Origin: Saitoella complicata NRRL Y-17804
Taxonomy: Eukaryota; Ascomycota; Saitoellomycetes; Saitoellales; Saitoellaceae
DNA length: 64,000 nucleotides
Assembly (NCBI RefSeq): GCF_001661265.1
Contig: NW_017566993.1
Location: 1-64,000 of the forward strand
Direction of reading: 5' to 3'
Within the stretch, counting starts at the first letter, position 1. Each line of letters begins with the position of its first letter. This document shows positions 21,382 to 31,165 of this stretch, one piece after another. The position numbers and the translations under genes are program-made. Under the pieces are notes generated by a model. It made no database searches, had not been told where the DNA came from, and saw only the letters and a list, made by a program, of their open reading frames with translations.

Positions 21382-22195
21382 CTAGTCATCCGCTTCCGTT
21401 GCGTTTTGCTTCGGAGGCGGTGTAGGCGCGCCATGGTTCATAGCGGCTTCACACCTTTCTCTCAAATCTTTCACTCCCCGTACCTCTGACCATCGATCAA
21501 GGATCCCTTGTACTTTCGTCCATTGCCGTTCTGCTTCTTCGGTGTTTCCATGCTGTAACAATTCCTCCAAGCGTTGAGGCGATTGTCGAACCCATGTCAC
21601 TAGTTCCTCCCGTTGCCGTGCCAGATCCGCGTCTTCCGTCAGCACTTCCCCATTGTTTTGCTCTGACGTCTTCTGCCGTGCCACACCCGATAACCTCTGT
21701 ATCTTCTCGATAGCCGCTCCCAGCATGTCTGTACTTGGTGCCACCGGGTCGATGCTCTGACGCATCTTGCGTATAGTGGATGCAGCGTGCATGAGCTTGG
21801 AATAGTTATCGTATACAAGCGATTTCCGCTCACCATCAAGACCACGGATTTCTGAAGAGGCGGTCAGCTAAGATTACTTCCTGCGGCATTGTGTACGCTG
21901 TACCTTTGACCAATGTGTTCTCAACCGTCAAGAGCTCCTTCAAATTCTTGGTCTTCAGCAGATCATTGACATAACTCTGAGGATTGAAGTCGGGAAGATC
22001 AATCTCTGGTATCGCTGTTTTTTCTCTCTTCATAGCCTCATTCAATCCATAAAACTCACGCAATGCCTTCCGTTTCGTCTTGGCATTTACGGGAGTTGCA
22101 ACGCCTGATCCAGCACCTCTCCGGGCAGTCTGAAGGTCGGACGTCAGCCTTGAGGCAGTAGAGCGAGGCGTAGACGGCGGCGATTTGACGTCCAT
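21382..22195 (-). CDS. VPS51: VPS51, GARP tethering complex subunit
   Basis: Two exons, 22195-21904 and 21851-21382, with a 52-nt intron (GTACAG...TTCAG). Joining gives TLVKEIRGLDGERKSLVYDN, the family core. It is preceded by LREFYGLNE and DFNPQSYVNDLL and followed by YSKLMHAASTIRKMR. The product is 253 aa, short like other fungal Vps51 proteins. Vps51 links the GARP complex (Vps52/53/54) at the trans-Golgi to the SNARE Tlg1 for endosome-to-Golgi retrieval. The C-terminal half is predicted helical. It is convergent with NIF3 (56 bp) and divergent from the next gene (228 bp). Confidence 0.9.
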
Positions 22196-22269
22196 CGAGA
22201 TGCTGTTCGAGAGGTGTTTGTACTGGGGGCGCGGTTTACGAACTGTTTACCAGCCCAGTGCTCCCCGTA

Positions 22270-22300
22270 TACGCCGGCAACCGATACCGGTACGCGGGAT
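22270..22300. promoter_or_regulatory. Promoter element shared with NIF3 promoter
   Basis: TACGCCGGCAACCGA at 22270-22284 followed by GCGGGAT at 22294-22300. It differs from 20324-20348 by one base in the 15-mer and by the spacing. A perfect GATACCGGTA-type half palindrome lies between them. Confidence 0.4.
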
Positions 22301-22325
22301 CGTCAGTCAGGGGCAGGTTGTGCCT

Positions 22326-22337
22326 GGGGGGGGGGGG
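22326..22337. repeat. Poly-G run (12 nt)
   Basis: Twelve consecutive G residues about 87 bp before the start of the following gene. Such runs are error-prone in sequencing and can form G-quadruplex structures. Confidence 0.8.
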
Positions 22338-22423
22338 ATCTGAGAGAAGGACGGCGACTCCATCAGCATTCATCCCCGGCAATCAGGACAGGTCAACCAG
22401 GGAAAGTGCTGCGTTGTTGACAG

Positions 22424-25213
22424 ATGTCTGCTGCATTCAATGGCACCATAATGCCATTCGCCCCCGACGAGAATGCATTGGCCGAGTTAAGCAAGCTCGC
22501 GAAGCTCCGTGACCAGGTTCGGCAGAATAGTCATCCGAGTCTTAAGCGGAGGAGGGAGGAGCTGGAGTCGCCGCCGCATGAGTTTGTTGCTGCTGCTGCG
22601 GCTGCTGGCGTCACTGTAACGAAGGGGAAGGAGGAGGTGCGAAAGCCGAAGCCAAGTGAGGATAAACTGCGGTTGGAACAACTTTTACGCGCGAAGATCG
22701 CGGCGAAGAAAGCCGAGATTGGGTCCAAAACCGCTACACCAAACCCCGGGTCATCTGTCCCGACACCGACTGAGACGCCTGCTCCGACTCTCCCTCAGCA
22801 ACCACAGTTTCCGTTTCCACCACCACCTTTTCCGTTCATACCTGGTTTTCTACCGCCGATGCCGATACCGATACCGGGAATGCCCTTTCCGCCACCAATT
22901 CCAGGACTCGGCATTCCTGCGCCTCCTCTTCCTCAAATCCCATCCGCGACCAACACCACACCCTCTCAGACTACACCCGCTCCAGCACAGGTAGCGGCGA
23001 GTACGGGCTTCGGCGTTGGTCCCCCACCACCCCCCAACGCCGCCCCACCCCCTCCACCACCGGAACTGGCTGCGATGATCGCTGCTTCTACACCAAGACC
23101 CGGTAGTGGAGGTGTTGCGCCCCCGCCGGAGGTTGTAGCCCCGCCTGTGCATGCACCGAATGTTGTGCGGAGTATGGTCGAGGCCAAAGTAGGTGCAGGT
23201 GCGGTGGCGGAGATCGGACGGGAAAAAGCACACACCTCCAAGTCTCCAGCCGCAAAAAAGCAGAAAGCCATGATTGCACCATCAGCGGCGGCGCCTGGTC
23301 GAGTCATCCCACCGCCCACCGAGCCAGAACGCAGCCTCCCAGCCCCAGGCAAAGGCGATCACCGCTCCGACGCTAAACCGCCAACCGGTCCCGCAGCTTT
23401 AACCAATAAGCAGGCAAGGAGGGAGAGGGATAGGATAGAGAAAAAGGCGAGGCATTATTCGAGTTTTGATTCTCCGCCGAGGGGGTGTGGGGAGGTTGTT
23501 TTGCCTTATGATATGGGGATGGGGTTGCCGTATGATAGCGCGCCGGCGCCGGCGCCTGTCAGGCGTGCGAGTCCGCCGCGGAAGGTTGAGGGTGGGAAGG
23601 GCAAAGACACGGAAAAGGAGAAAGTGAAGACGAAGAAACTTGCGGCGGAAGACAAACCCGCTGCACTCGACTCGACGAAAAACGCACCCTCCAAGTCCGC
23701 CCCACAAACCGATGAACCGAAAGCACCAGTCCTGGCGGTGCTCGACCACGGTACAATCACCCGCCAGCAATTCCCTCCCATTCATCCCTCGCAGCTTATC
23801 CGCCCCTTGGACACTAGTGCCGTGGAAGATGTGAGGATGCGGAGTCCTTCCCCACCTCCTCCTCGGGTCTTGAGGGACAGGGATGATATCCGCGCACCGA
23901 GACCGATGGGGCAGCCGGTTCGGCAACCACTGGCGACAGAGGCAGAGCAGCCAGTGCAAGATGAGCACGAGGAGTATGACCCCACGAGGGCGGATTTGCA
24001 TTTACCGAGGAGGAGGGCGAGTTTGGGAAGAGCGAGGGAGGGAGAGGGGTCGGTGTATGGGCCTGGGCAGTGGGAGGAGGAGAGGTATGGGTATGAGAGG
24101 CCGAGATTTGGGTATGAGGAATATTACAGGTACGGTCTCGGACCTGGCCCCGGGCCTGAAAGACGGTATGGATATGGGATGGATGAGGACAGAGAACGCG
24201 AAAGGGGCCGCTCCCTCGTGCGGAGAAGGAGTCCTAGCCCGCCAGTCCGGAGAGGTCGGTCCGTGCTCAGTCCGAGACACTTTGATCGCAGGACTATGAG
24301 TCCATCCCTGATAGCAGAGTGGCAACGAGCGGCCGAAAGAGATCCGGAGGAGAGGGAGAGAATGAAAAAGTATTATCCGGATGAGCTGATACCCCACCTC
24401 CAGGATCCGCATGTGCGTGCACCGAGCGTGGTACCTCCGCCGAGGAGTATCAGGGCCGAGAGTCGCGCACCTCCGAGGGGTGCGGCGTATGGGTACGGTA
24501 GTGAGTACGGCTCCGCGGCTGGATACCCCGACGACCACTTCCCCATGGACCGGGAGCACGTGCGGGATCCGTATGTGGAGCAACGTATGGCGGACCTCGC
24601 ACGCAAGAGATGGGAATTGGAACAGCAGGAACGCGAGCTTACGCGTATGGCGATGGATTTGTCGAGGAGGCATGGGATGAATAGGGATAGGGAAGGGAGC
24701 GTGCGGCCGCCTCCGACGAGTATGTACGGGTTTGGTCATGGGATGGAGGAGGAGAGGAATAGGTGGGGCATGCCGCCGCCGTTGCCGTTACCGCTGAGGG
24801 AGAGGGAGAGGGGCATGTATCCCGGCAGGAGGGACGGGAGTGTGTATCCTGGCGGCAGGGAGGGGAGTGTCCGTCCTCCGCCTGTGTATCCCGGTGGCCG
24901 CGAGGCAAGTAGGCCCCCACCCATGAGGGATGACGAGTATTCGCCTGGACTTGGGCGAATGATGCTACCGCCGCCTCCTCCTCCTCCACCGATGTCTTAT
25001 CGCGAGGGAAGCGTACGACCTAGCCATGGTGGTTGGGATGGCCGTATGCCCCCGCCGGCGAGGGCGAGGGCAGCGAGTGTTCGGCCGATCGCGAGTCGGG
25101 AGGAGTATGAGGACAGGATGCGGTATCTGGATCGTCAGAGACGGGAGAGGGAATATGAGTATGATCATGAGTATCCGGGGAGGGGGCAGACTGGGGAGAG
25201 GGAGTGGAGGTGA
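22424..25213 (+). CDS. Large Pro/Arg-rich low-complexity protein, unrecognised
   Basis: A single exon of 929 aa. Residues about 20-100 are charged and helical (LSKLAKLRDQVRQ, then a Lys/Glu stretch). About 100-240 is proline-rich with FPFPPPPF-like runs. About 320-420 is basic. From about 480 onward there are many RS, RR-SPSPP and GYG/YRYG stretches, with the tail Arg/Tyr/Gly-rich (EGSVRPPPVYPGGRE repeats, about 760-840). This composition is typical of splicing or mRNP-granule proteins with phase-separating tails, but I see no folded RNA-binding domain. The function is unknown. Confidence 0.75.
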   Translation: MSAAFNGTIMPFAPDENALAELSKLAKLRDQVRQNSHPSLKRRREELESPPHEFVAAAAAAGVTVTKGKEEVRKPKPSEDKLRLEQLLRAKIAAKKAEIGSKTATPNPGSSVPTPTETPAPTLPQQPQFPFPPPPFPFIPGFLPPMPIPIPGMPFPPPIPGLGIPAPPLPQIPSATNTTPSQTTPAPAQVAASTGFGVGPPPPPNAAPPPPPPELAAMIAASTPRPGSGGVAPPPEVVAPPVHAPNVVRSMVEAKVGAGAVAEIGREKAHTSKSPAAKKQKAMIAPSAAAPGRVIPPPTEPERSLPAPGKGDHRSDAKPPTGPAALTNKQARRERDRIEKKARHYSSFDSPPRGCGEVVLPYDMGMGLPYDSAPAPAPVRRASPPRKVEGGKGKDTEKEKVKTKKLAAEDKPAALDSTKNAPSKSAPQTDEPKAPVLAVLDHGTITRQQFPPIHPSQLIRPLDTSAVEDVRMRSPSPPPPRVLRDRDDIRAPRPMGQPVRQPLATEAEQPVQDEHEEYDPTRADLHLPRRRASLGRAREGEGSVYGPGQWEEERYGYERPRFGYEEYYRYGLGPGPGPERRYGYGMDEDRERERGRSLVRRRSPSPPVRRGRSVLSPRHFDRRTMSPSLIAEWQRAAERDPEERERMKKYYPDELIPHLQDPHVRAPSVVPPPRSIRAESRAPPRGAAYGYGSEYGSAAGYPDDHFPMDREHVRDPYVEQRMADLARKRWELEQQERELTRMAMDLSRRHGMNRDREGSVRPPPTSMYGFGHGMEEERNRWGMPPPLPLPLRERERGMYPGRRDGSVYPGGREGSVRPPPVYPGGREASRPPPMRDDEYSPGLGRMMLPPPPPPPPMSYREGSVRPSHGGWDGRMPPPARARAASVRPIASREEYEDRMRYLDRQRREREYEYDHEYPGRGQTGEREWR

Positions 25214-26474
25214 GGTGGGGTGGGGTTACGGTGTGATAGTCATACCGTGACGCTCGTCGAATGTTGACGTGCTATATATACTTGGGTAGCTACGGTACGT
25301 ATACGATGTAACGACAAGTATTGCTATAGGTATAGCTTCTAAGTTTGTAAAGGTGTGGGTGTACATGTAGGAAGTAAGAGCGGCCGCCGTATGACAGCCC
25401 GTGCTAAGCCTCGGTCGACGATCTTCCTCTCGCAGGTCAAAATCCACCGAGCTCGAGGGGGCCTGAGCGCGAAAGTCAATCCTGACCTCGATGTGTGCGC
25501 TGCTGGGATATATGCGCGTCACACCCGATATATACCGACACGTCGACAGTCCTCACGCGTGCCAGCGAGTCTCGCTCTGAAACCCCCCTCGACTACCCAA
25601 AGGGGGCCCCGCGTGATCCCCTCGCTTTTACGCTGTTACAGGTTCGTGTAGTTGTCGAGGTCAGGATGACTTTTTCCCATAGCTGGGTTAGCTTTGGAAT
25701 AGCTGTAGGTGTAGAGTGGAGTTCTGGGAACGGCATAAATAGAAGCGGCTGGGCCACTTTGGGGTTCTGTTCCTCGTATCCGGATCGATTGGCCAGATAC
25801 ACTTTGTCTCGTAAGCAGCCACCGTACGTCGCTCAGTCAACCTGACTCGTCGCCGTCATCGTCGTCACCTCCAACACTCAGTCCCCCCATTGTATAACTT
25901 AAATCAGGGTAACGGTACGACGACCTTCATTTGAGGCTCGCCCGAAGCTCTCTAATTAACCGTGACGTTTGGCGCTAATTTCATGTTCTGCAGATTTTTC
26001 AAGTTGCTCAACTTTGGCCCTGCAGCGCAATTGCTGAGCCCAGTCGAAAAAGTACAACACCATCCCAGTCGCATTCCCTGCAACCACCTTGCAACAAGGA
26101 GCCAGGAGAACCGAGAGTTCAACCGGAGGGAAAGCTTAGATCTACGCGTTCGATTTTTCGCCTTCGTGACTCGTCGCTTTCTCGCTTTCTTGCTCTCGTC
26201 GTTTCTTCATCTTCCTCGGTCGTCGTCGCTTTTTCTTCGGTCGTCCGGCTTCAGATTTTCAACTGCAGTCGGTTTTAGCTTTCGTCAGTTCTCGGTTCGG
26301 TTTCTTGGTCAACGTTTCGCAACATTCTGCAGCCAGATCTTAACAGCTGAAGGAGCATACATCCCGGTGTAATCAAGACAGCAGACATCCGGTTATACGA
26401 AACGCTTTGCTTCATAAACAAAAACAAATCGCATATACGACCTTTACGATCTACCTTACAATTAGCATACAATC
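25214..26474. promoter_or_regulatory. Long leader/promoter of the KH-domain gene
   Basis: 1.26 kb without a convincing coding region. About 26146-26310 is strongly pyrimidine-rich (repeated TTTCGCTTTC, CTCGTCG and TTCTTC words), as found just upstream of transcription starts of strongly expressed fungal genes. The remainder may contain untranslated exons. A CTGTTACAG acceptor-like site at 25633-25641 is compatible with that. Confidence 0.5.
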
Positions 26475-29117
26475 ATGAATCCAGCCGCCGCAGCCGCAGG
26501 TTACATGAACCACAACGCCATGCCATTCATGCCCCACGCGCAACATGTCGCAGTGGAACAACGCGTCCACTCCTTCTGTCTTCCCAACAGCGTCGCGCCC
26601 ACCCGTCCCGATCCAAAGAGTATCATCTGGGCTTCCTCCAACTCGAACGATGGAGTTCTCTACCCCGCTGCGCCCGATACCCCGCCTTCTCCGAACTCGT
26701 CTGGGTCGCCGCCGCAGGGACAGGCGAGTGTTGTCGCGAATGGAAACGCGAGGACGAGGGCGTTCGAGCATTTGGATCACCTCAGTGCGCTTTGTGCTGA
26801 TATCAATGCTACCGGGAGTGTCCACGCGAGCTTCACGATCGCTGATCCGAGGGGTTCGGCGCTTGGGTATCTCAATGCTGCGTCTGTTGGACAGGGAAGG
26901 GGTCGGATCAATGTTACCGTTACGGGTCCGCATAGTCATACGTCGACTGCACGCGGTATCTTTTTGCAACAGACGCCGATCAAGAATCAGGTTGTTGTTA
27001 AGGCGGAGTATGACTTGGTTATGGATCCTGATGCGAGTGCGATGAAGTCTGATGTCGAGACGGCGTTGGAGGAGTTGGCGTTGCATGCTGGTGTGAGCAT
27101 TATTCTCATTCAGCACACGACGCCTGGAACTACGTCGACGTTCAATGGAGCTCGTGCCGCGAGTGGAAGTCCGCCTCTTAACAAGGCTGGTCCGAACTTG
27201 AACTTCATTCTGAGGGGTGACTTGGAGAGTTTGGATTACGCCAAAGTTAGGGTCCAGGTTATGTTGGATGAGTTGGCTGGGTTGAAGGTTATTCGTCTCC
27301 CGATCGAGTTGCCGATGCAGCCTCTCATTGCTGGACGTAAGCGTATGCATGCTGCGACTATCGAGCGCGAGTCCGGGACGCAGGTCTACATCCCTACGCC
27401 GTTTGCTTCGGTGTTTGGTTACAGGAACCCGCAGAGTGGACCCCGTAACCCGCATGAGGTTCTGATCACGGGCGAGTTCGCACATGTCTTCCAGGCGAGG
27501 GAGATGTTGCAGGTCAAAGAACGCTCGATCCAGCTCTACACTAAAGACATCATCATGATCCCTGAAAAAATCGATTGGCTCCTTCTCGAGAAGTTGTCCG
27601 AGGTTCGCAACATCATGCAGCAAAACGCAACGTTCATCGCAATTCCGACGTTGGGTAGTCACCAAAGTTTGTTGAGGATCCATGGAACGAGTTTGGTGTT
27701 GATTGAGAGGACGATTAGGTCTTTGAATGCATTGATTTGTGCGTTTTATACGGCGCAGGTGTGGGTTTTGCCGTTGGATGGGAATGTTGGGCATGGTGGA
27801 CATACTCACTATCAGCTTCAACATGGTCATCACGGACATGGACAGCATGGACACGGCCAAGATGATGAGGATGAGGAGAAGGAGCCCACTATGCAGACGC
27901 TTCGGCAGAACGTTTCGGAGATTTCGGGGACTTCGGGTGCGGAGTTGTCGTTCCGCAATAACTGCTTCGAGGTCCATGGTGCGGAGGAGGCTGTCCGTGC
28001 TGCGGTCATGATGATCAACAACCTCGGTTGGGTCCAGAAACGACAGGTTCAGTGTCGTATCCGTTTGGAGTTGAGCAACGAACACCGCGAGTTCATCTCT
28101 GGCAAGAAGAACGGGAAGATTAATAAGGTTATGAAGGAGGCTCATGTGCATATCAAGTTTGAGCCTTTTACGGAGTACAACTTCATTATTGACCTTATTT
28201 CTCAGGGGGTTCAGAGGGCTCTTGATGGGTTGACGATGTTGCAGGCTGAACTGCCGGCTGAGATTTCTTTCTTTGTCCCTGAGGCGTATCATAAACGCAT
28301 TATTGGCGTCGGGGGAAAGAATATCCAGAGGATTATGAAGCAGTATGGGGTTTATGTCAAGTTTTCGAATGCGCTCGAGTTTGCCGCGCTCGGTGGGTAC
28401 TTTGATAATGATGACAACGTTGTCGCGCGTACGCCCTCGAAGAACGCTGTCGCGCTCGAGGAATTGAAGGCGTCGATTATGGAGCTCGTGTCGTCGAGGG
28501 ATAAGGATTATATCACGGAGACTATCAATATCCCCCGTGGGCTTCACAGGATGTTGAATCACGAGTACAGGATCAAGGTGTTGGATATCTCGGAAAAGAC
28601 GAACTGTGGGATAAAGTTCCCGGATGAGAGGAGTGGGAGTGATATCGTCCAGATCACTGGTCCCGAGAGTCAGGTTCCGCTTTGCATCCAGATGTTGCTT
28701 GAGCTCGTGCCGGAGGAGTATCAGCTCCGTGTGCCGCAGTCTCAATCGCTTCAAGAGGTTATTACGCAGCCCCAGTTCAGAAGTCAGGTTGTTGATACGA
28801 TGAGGAGGAACTTCAACATTGATTGTATTGTTCATCCCTCTCCTGACCGCGTCAAGGGCTCTGCTGGCCCCGGTAGCGGTGGAAGCTCGGGTAACTTCCA
28901 CACCTTCATCCTCCGTTACTCTCGTGGCACCTCCGAGCACCTCGGCGATGCGATCCAGCTCGTTCACCATTACCTCATGGCGCACAACATCCAGGTCTTT
29001 GGACAACCCGTCCAACAGTCGCCCACGAACGACTCCTTCTCGGATTCGTTGCAGTACTTCAACAGCAAGCTCTTGCCGCTTGGTACTGGGGTGCAGAACG
29101 GAACGCCTGGATGGTAG
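26475..29117 (+). CDS. Multi-KH-domain RNA-binding protein
   Basis: A single exon of 880 aa. The N-terminus carries a motif common to a fungal family (PNSVAPTRPDPKSIIWASS). Several KH-type folds follow. The clearest, at about 595-660, has FFVPEAYHKRIIGVGGKNIQ with the GxxG loop VGGKN. A second lies around 510-560 (GKKNGKINKVMKEAHVHIKF) with a less canonical loop. Degenerate KH-like segments occur around 280-450. A His/Gly-rich insert (HGHHGHGQHGHGQDDEDEE) sits near 440-470. The layout recalls Bicaudal-C/vigilin-type proteins that bind mRNAs and control translation or localisation. A long pyrimidine-rich leader suggests substantial expression. Confidence 0.85.
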   Translation: MNPAAAAAGYMNHNAMPFMPHAQHVAVEQRVHSFCLPNSVAPTRPDPKSIIWASSNSNDGVLYPAAPDTPPSPNSSGSPPQGQASVVANGNARTRAFEHLDHLSALCADINATGSVHASFTIADPRGSALGYLNAASVGQGRGRINVTVTGPHSHTSTARGIFLQQTPIKNQVVVKAEYDLVMDPDASAMKSDVETALEELALHAGVSIILIQHTTPGTTSTFNGARAASGSPPLNKAGPNLNFILRGDLESLDYAKVRVQVMLDELAGLKVIRLPIELPMQPLIAGRKRMHAATIERESGTQVYIPTPFASVFGYRNPQSGPRNPHEVLITGEFAHVFQAREMLQVKERSIQLYTKDIIMIPEKIDWLLLEKLSEVRNIMQQNATFIAIPTLGSHQSLLRIHGTSLVLIERTIRSLNALICAFYTAQVWVLPLDGNVGHGGHTHYQLQHGHHGHGQHGHGQDDEDEEKEPTMQTLRQNVSEISGTSGAELSFRNNCFEVHGAEEAVRAAVMMINNLGWVQKRQVQCRIRLELSNEHREFISGKKNGKINKVMKEAHVHIKFEPFTEYNFIIDLISQGVQRALDGLTMLQAELPAEISFFVPEAYHKRIIGVGGKNIQRIMKQYGVYVKFSNALEFAALGGYFDNDDNVVARTPSKNAVALEELKASIMELVSSRDKDYITETINIPRGLHRMLNHEYRIKVLDISEKTNCGIKFPDERSGSDIVQITGPESQVPLCIQMLLELVPEEYQLRVPQSQSLQEVITQPQFRSQVVDTMRRNFNIDCIVHPSPDRVKGSAGPGSGGSSGNFHTFILRYSRGTSEHLGDAIQLVHHYLMAHNIQVFGQPVQQSPTNDSFSDSLQYFNSKLLPLGTGVQNGTPGW

Positions 29118-29737
29118 ACGGTTATATACCATACATACCGAGGCTCGCAACCCCTTTAATGAGGTGAAAGGGGTGTGATGTTGATGAATTTGTTGTGTTT
29201 TGTTGATGAAAAAAAGGATGAAGGCGTTTACACTTTATATGGACGATTACCAGCATGCGACAAACTTTTTTTTTCTTGCATCAGGCGCTTTTTTTTGTTT
29301 TGTTACACATTATAGGTTTGGAACTATTTGTGGTTGTTGTCGATTGTGATATCAGGACGCTGCTGGATGCTTGTGCTATGGGACTTCTTGCTGGTCCTTG
29401 CCAATGGGTTAGGATCAGGGAAGGATCGGTGCGGCTCGCAGGTGATCCTTTTGGGGTTGTGTGTTGTGTTTACTTAGTGATTTCCTTTTTTCCCATGATT
29501 GTTTATTACTCTTGTTTTTTGCTTTACGTCGTTATGTATACGGGATCATTGCGGAATTGGACTTCTCTTCCAATGGTTACTTCCTCCTCTATCCTCTTCT
29601 CTCCATTCCTCAAATGAACAACAGAGCATAAGCAGGCGCAGAGAATGCGATATCAGATTCTGAACTAGACATGAGTATTGAGATATATCCTACCTCCTCT
29701 CCTCTCCTCTCCCTGAAGTCACCGCCAGCAGCAACTC
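29118..29737. other. Convergent 3' region, no gene seen
   Basis: 620 bp between two converging genes, with T-rich runs near 29265 and 29290. A 120-codon hydrophobic ORF at 29255-29617 was judged fortuitous. Confidence 0.5.
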
Positions 29738-31165
29738 TTACATCGAAAACTCACTCCTCAACCCATTCCCCACCACCCCTCCTCCTCCCTGCTTAACGTT
29801 AACATTGACCCTTCTCCGATACTGCCCCCTAAACATCTGTTTCCGCCAAAACCCCGCACCGACGACGATACCAAATATCCCAGTCCAAGCCGAGAAGACG
29901 TATGTTCCGATTGGGGTTATGCCGAGGGAGGTACCGGGGAGGACGAATGGGGTTGCTATGGTTGCTTGGAGTGCGGGCGCGGCTGCCGGGGCGGATTGGG
30001 GCTGGGCGGTGTCGGCGAGGGCAAGGGGGGGTGCGGAGGAGGAAGGGGAGGAGGAGGAGGAGGATGCGATGGCGGCGGCGATGGTTGGGGTGAATGCAGG
30101 TGCAGTTGTGGGTGAGGTTGCTGCGGCAGATGTCGAAGTCGGCGGAGGAGTTGCGGAGCTCGAGGAGGCTTGTACGACGGCAGATGAGGTTGATTCCGCA
30201 GCTGGTGTACTGGAACTCGTGTCCACAGCCAACGCACTCGTCGCGGAAGTAGACGTGTCCACAGCCGAATTCGAGGGTGCAGGTGTGGGAACGAGAGCAG
30301 TGGTGGGCCCGTTTGCCCCGATTTCGCTCACCGAGGAATCCGTGAGAAGACCGGTTGTCACAGCAGCTGTATCCTCAGACGTCGTGGGAGTGAGTGTCCT
30401 TTCCGCTGGCGTCTGTGCCGCCTCGGAAGTCGAAGATGGGACCACAACTTCTGGAGGATCCGCAGTTGCAGCCGGAGTTATAGCAGAACCGGACGTCGTA
30501 TCAGCCATGACCCCGAACACATACGACGCCATACTCCCACTCGACGACGACGACAAGTCCACCTTTCCCCCATCCCCCGAAACGAGATTCACAGCAGGTA
30601 GCATCATGCTCTTGAGTACGCTCTCCGACTGTGAAAGAAGACTCTCATCGGTGATCGTACCGGTGAATACCCATTTATTCGTAAGCTGCATCGAGGGAGC
30701 AGCGCCGGTCCCAGAGTTCTGACGTTTCCAGAGCTCCTTCCAGTTAGGAACAGGAGAGGGAGCACGACGTGTGAGTGCTGCTCCGCCCGCAACAGAATCG
30801 CCTTCAATCCCGGGTGGCCAGACAATCTCGATCGTGGGTGAACCCGTATCCGTGGAGATATTGGCATTAGAATAGCGTGCGGAGGACGATGGCGAGGGCG
30901 ATTCGAAAAGTCGTAGATCCGCGATAAATGTTGGAGGGGTGAATGCGAGGATGTTATAACACGCATACATGGTTCCTCCTCCAGCTCCCACACTCATCCC
31001 TGACGCCGAGGCATCCCCAGCGAGCGACGACAGGGAGGCGACGCAAGCCGCGTCAATAGATGAGGAAATCTCATCAGCTAACCCCAGTGTCGGGGCTAGT
31101 AGGAGAAACAAGACAGCCGTGATAAACAATGTCGAGAGCAGTGCTGGAAGGACTGGGTGCATCAT
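29738..31165 (-). CDS. S/T-rich single-pass membrane protein
   Basis: A single exon of 475 aa. A signal peptide covers about residues 1-30 (LLSTLFITAVLFLLLAPTLG). A compact Cys-containing extracellular part (about 35-200) includes MYACYNILAFTPPTFIADLR. A long Ser/Thr/Ala/Pro-rich mucin-like stretch (about 235-395) is a likely O-mannosylated stalk. One membrane span lies near 415-440 (YVFSAWTGIFGIVVGAGFW), followed by a short basic cytoplasmic tail (RRRVNVNVKQ). The architecture resembles fungal cell-wall stress sensors, though no WSC domain is visible. Adhesion or wall anchoring are alternatives. The function is inference from layout only. Confidence 0.75.
   Translation of the reverse strand: MMHPVLPALLSTLFITAVLFLLLAPTLGLADEISSSIDAACVASLSSLAGDASASGMSVGAGGGTMYACYNILAFTPPTFIADLRLFESPSPSSSARYSNANISTDTGSPTIEIVWPPGIEGDSVAGGAALTRRAPSPVPNWKELWKRQNSGTGAAPSMQLTNKWVFTGTITDESLLSQSESVLKSMMLPAVNLVSGDGGKVDLSSSSSGSMASYVFGVMADTTSGSAITPAATADPPEVVVPSSTSEAAQTPAERTLTPTTSEDTAAVTTGLLTDSSVSEIGANGPTTALVPTPAPSNSAVDTSTSATSALAVDTSSSTPAAESTSSAVVQASSSSATPPPTSTSAAATSPTTAPAFTPTIAAAIASSSSSSPSSSAPPLALADTAQPQSAPAAAPALQATIATPFVLPGTSLGITPIGTYVFSAWTGIFGIVVGAGFWRKQMFRGQYRRRVNVNVKQGGGGVVGNGLRSEFSM

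Noticed and set aside
26451-29150. An 899-codon open frame on the minus strand, longer than the KH protein itself
   Set aside because: It is the mirror of the KH-domain gene. Its product is low-quality Arg/Leu-rich sequence without domains, whereas the plus strand encodes clear KH motifs. The long antisense frame follows from codon bias.
29255-29617. A 120-codon hydrophobic ORF downstream of the KH gene
   Set aside because: It lies in T-rich 3' flanking DNA. Its composition is explained by T richness, and no conserved motif is visible.
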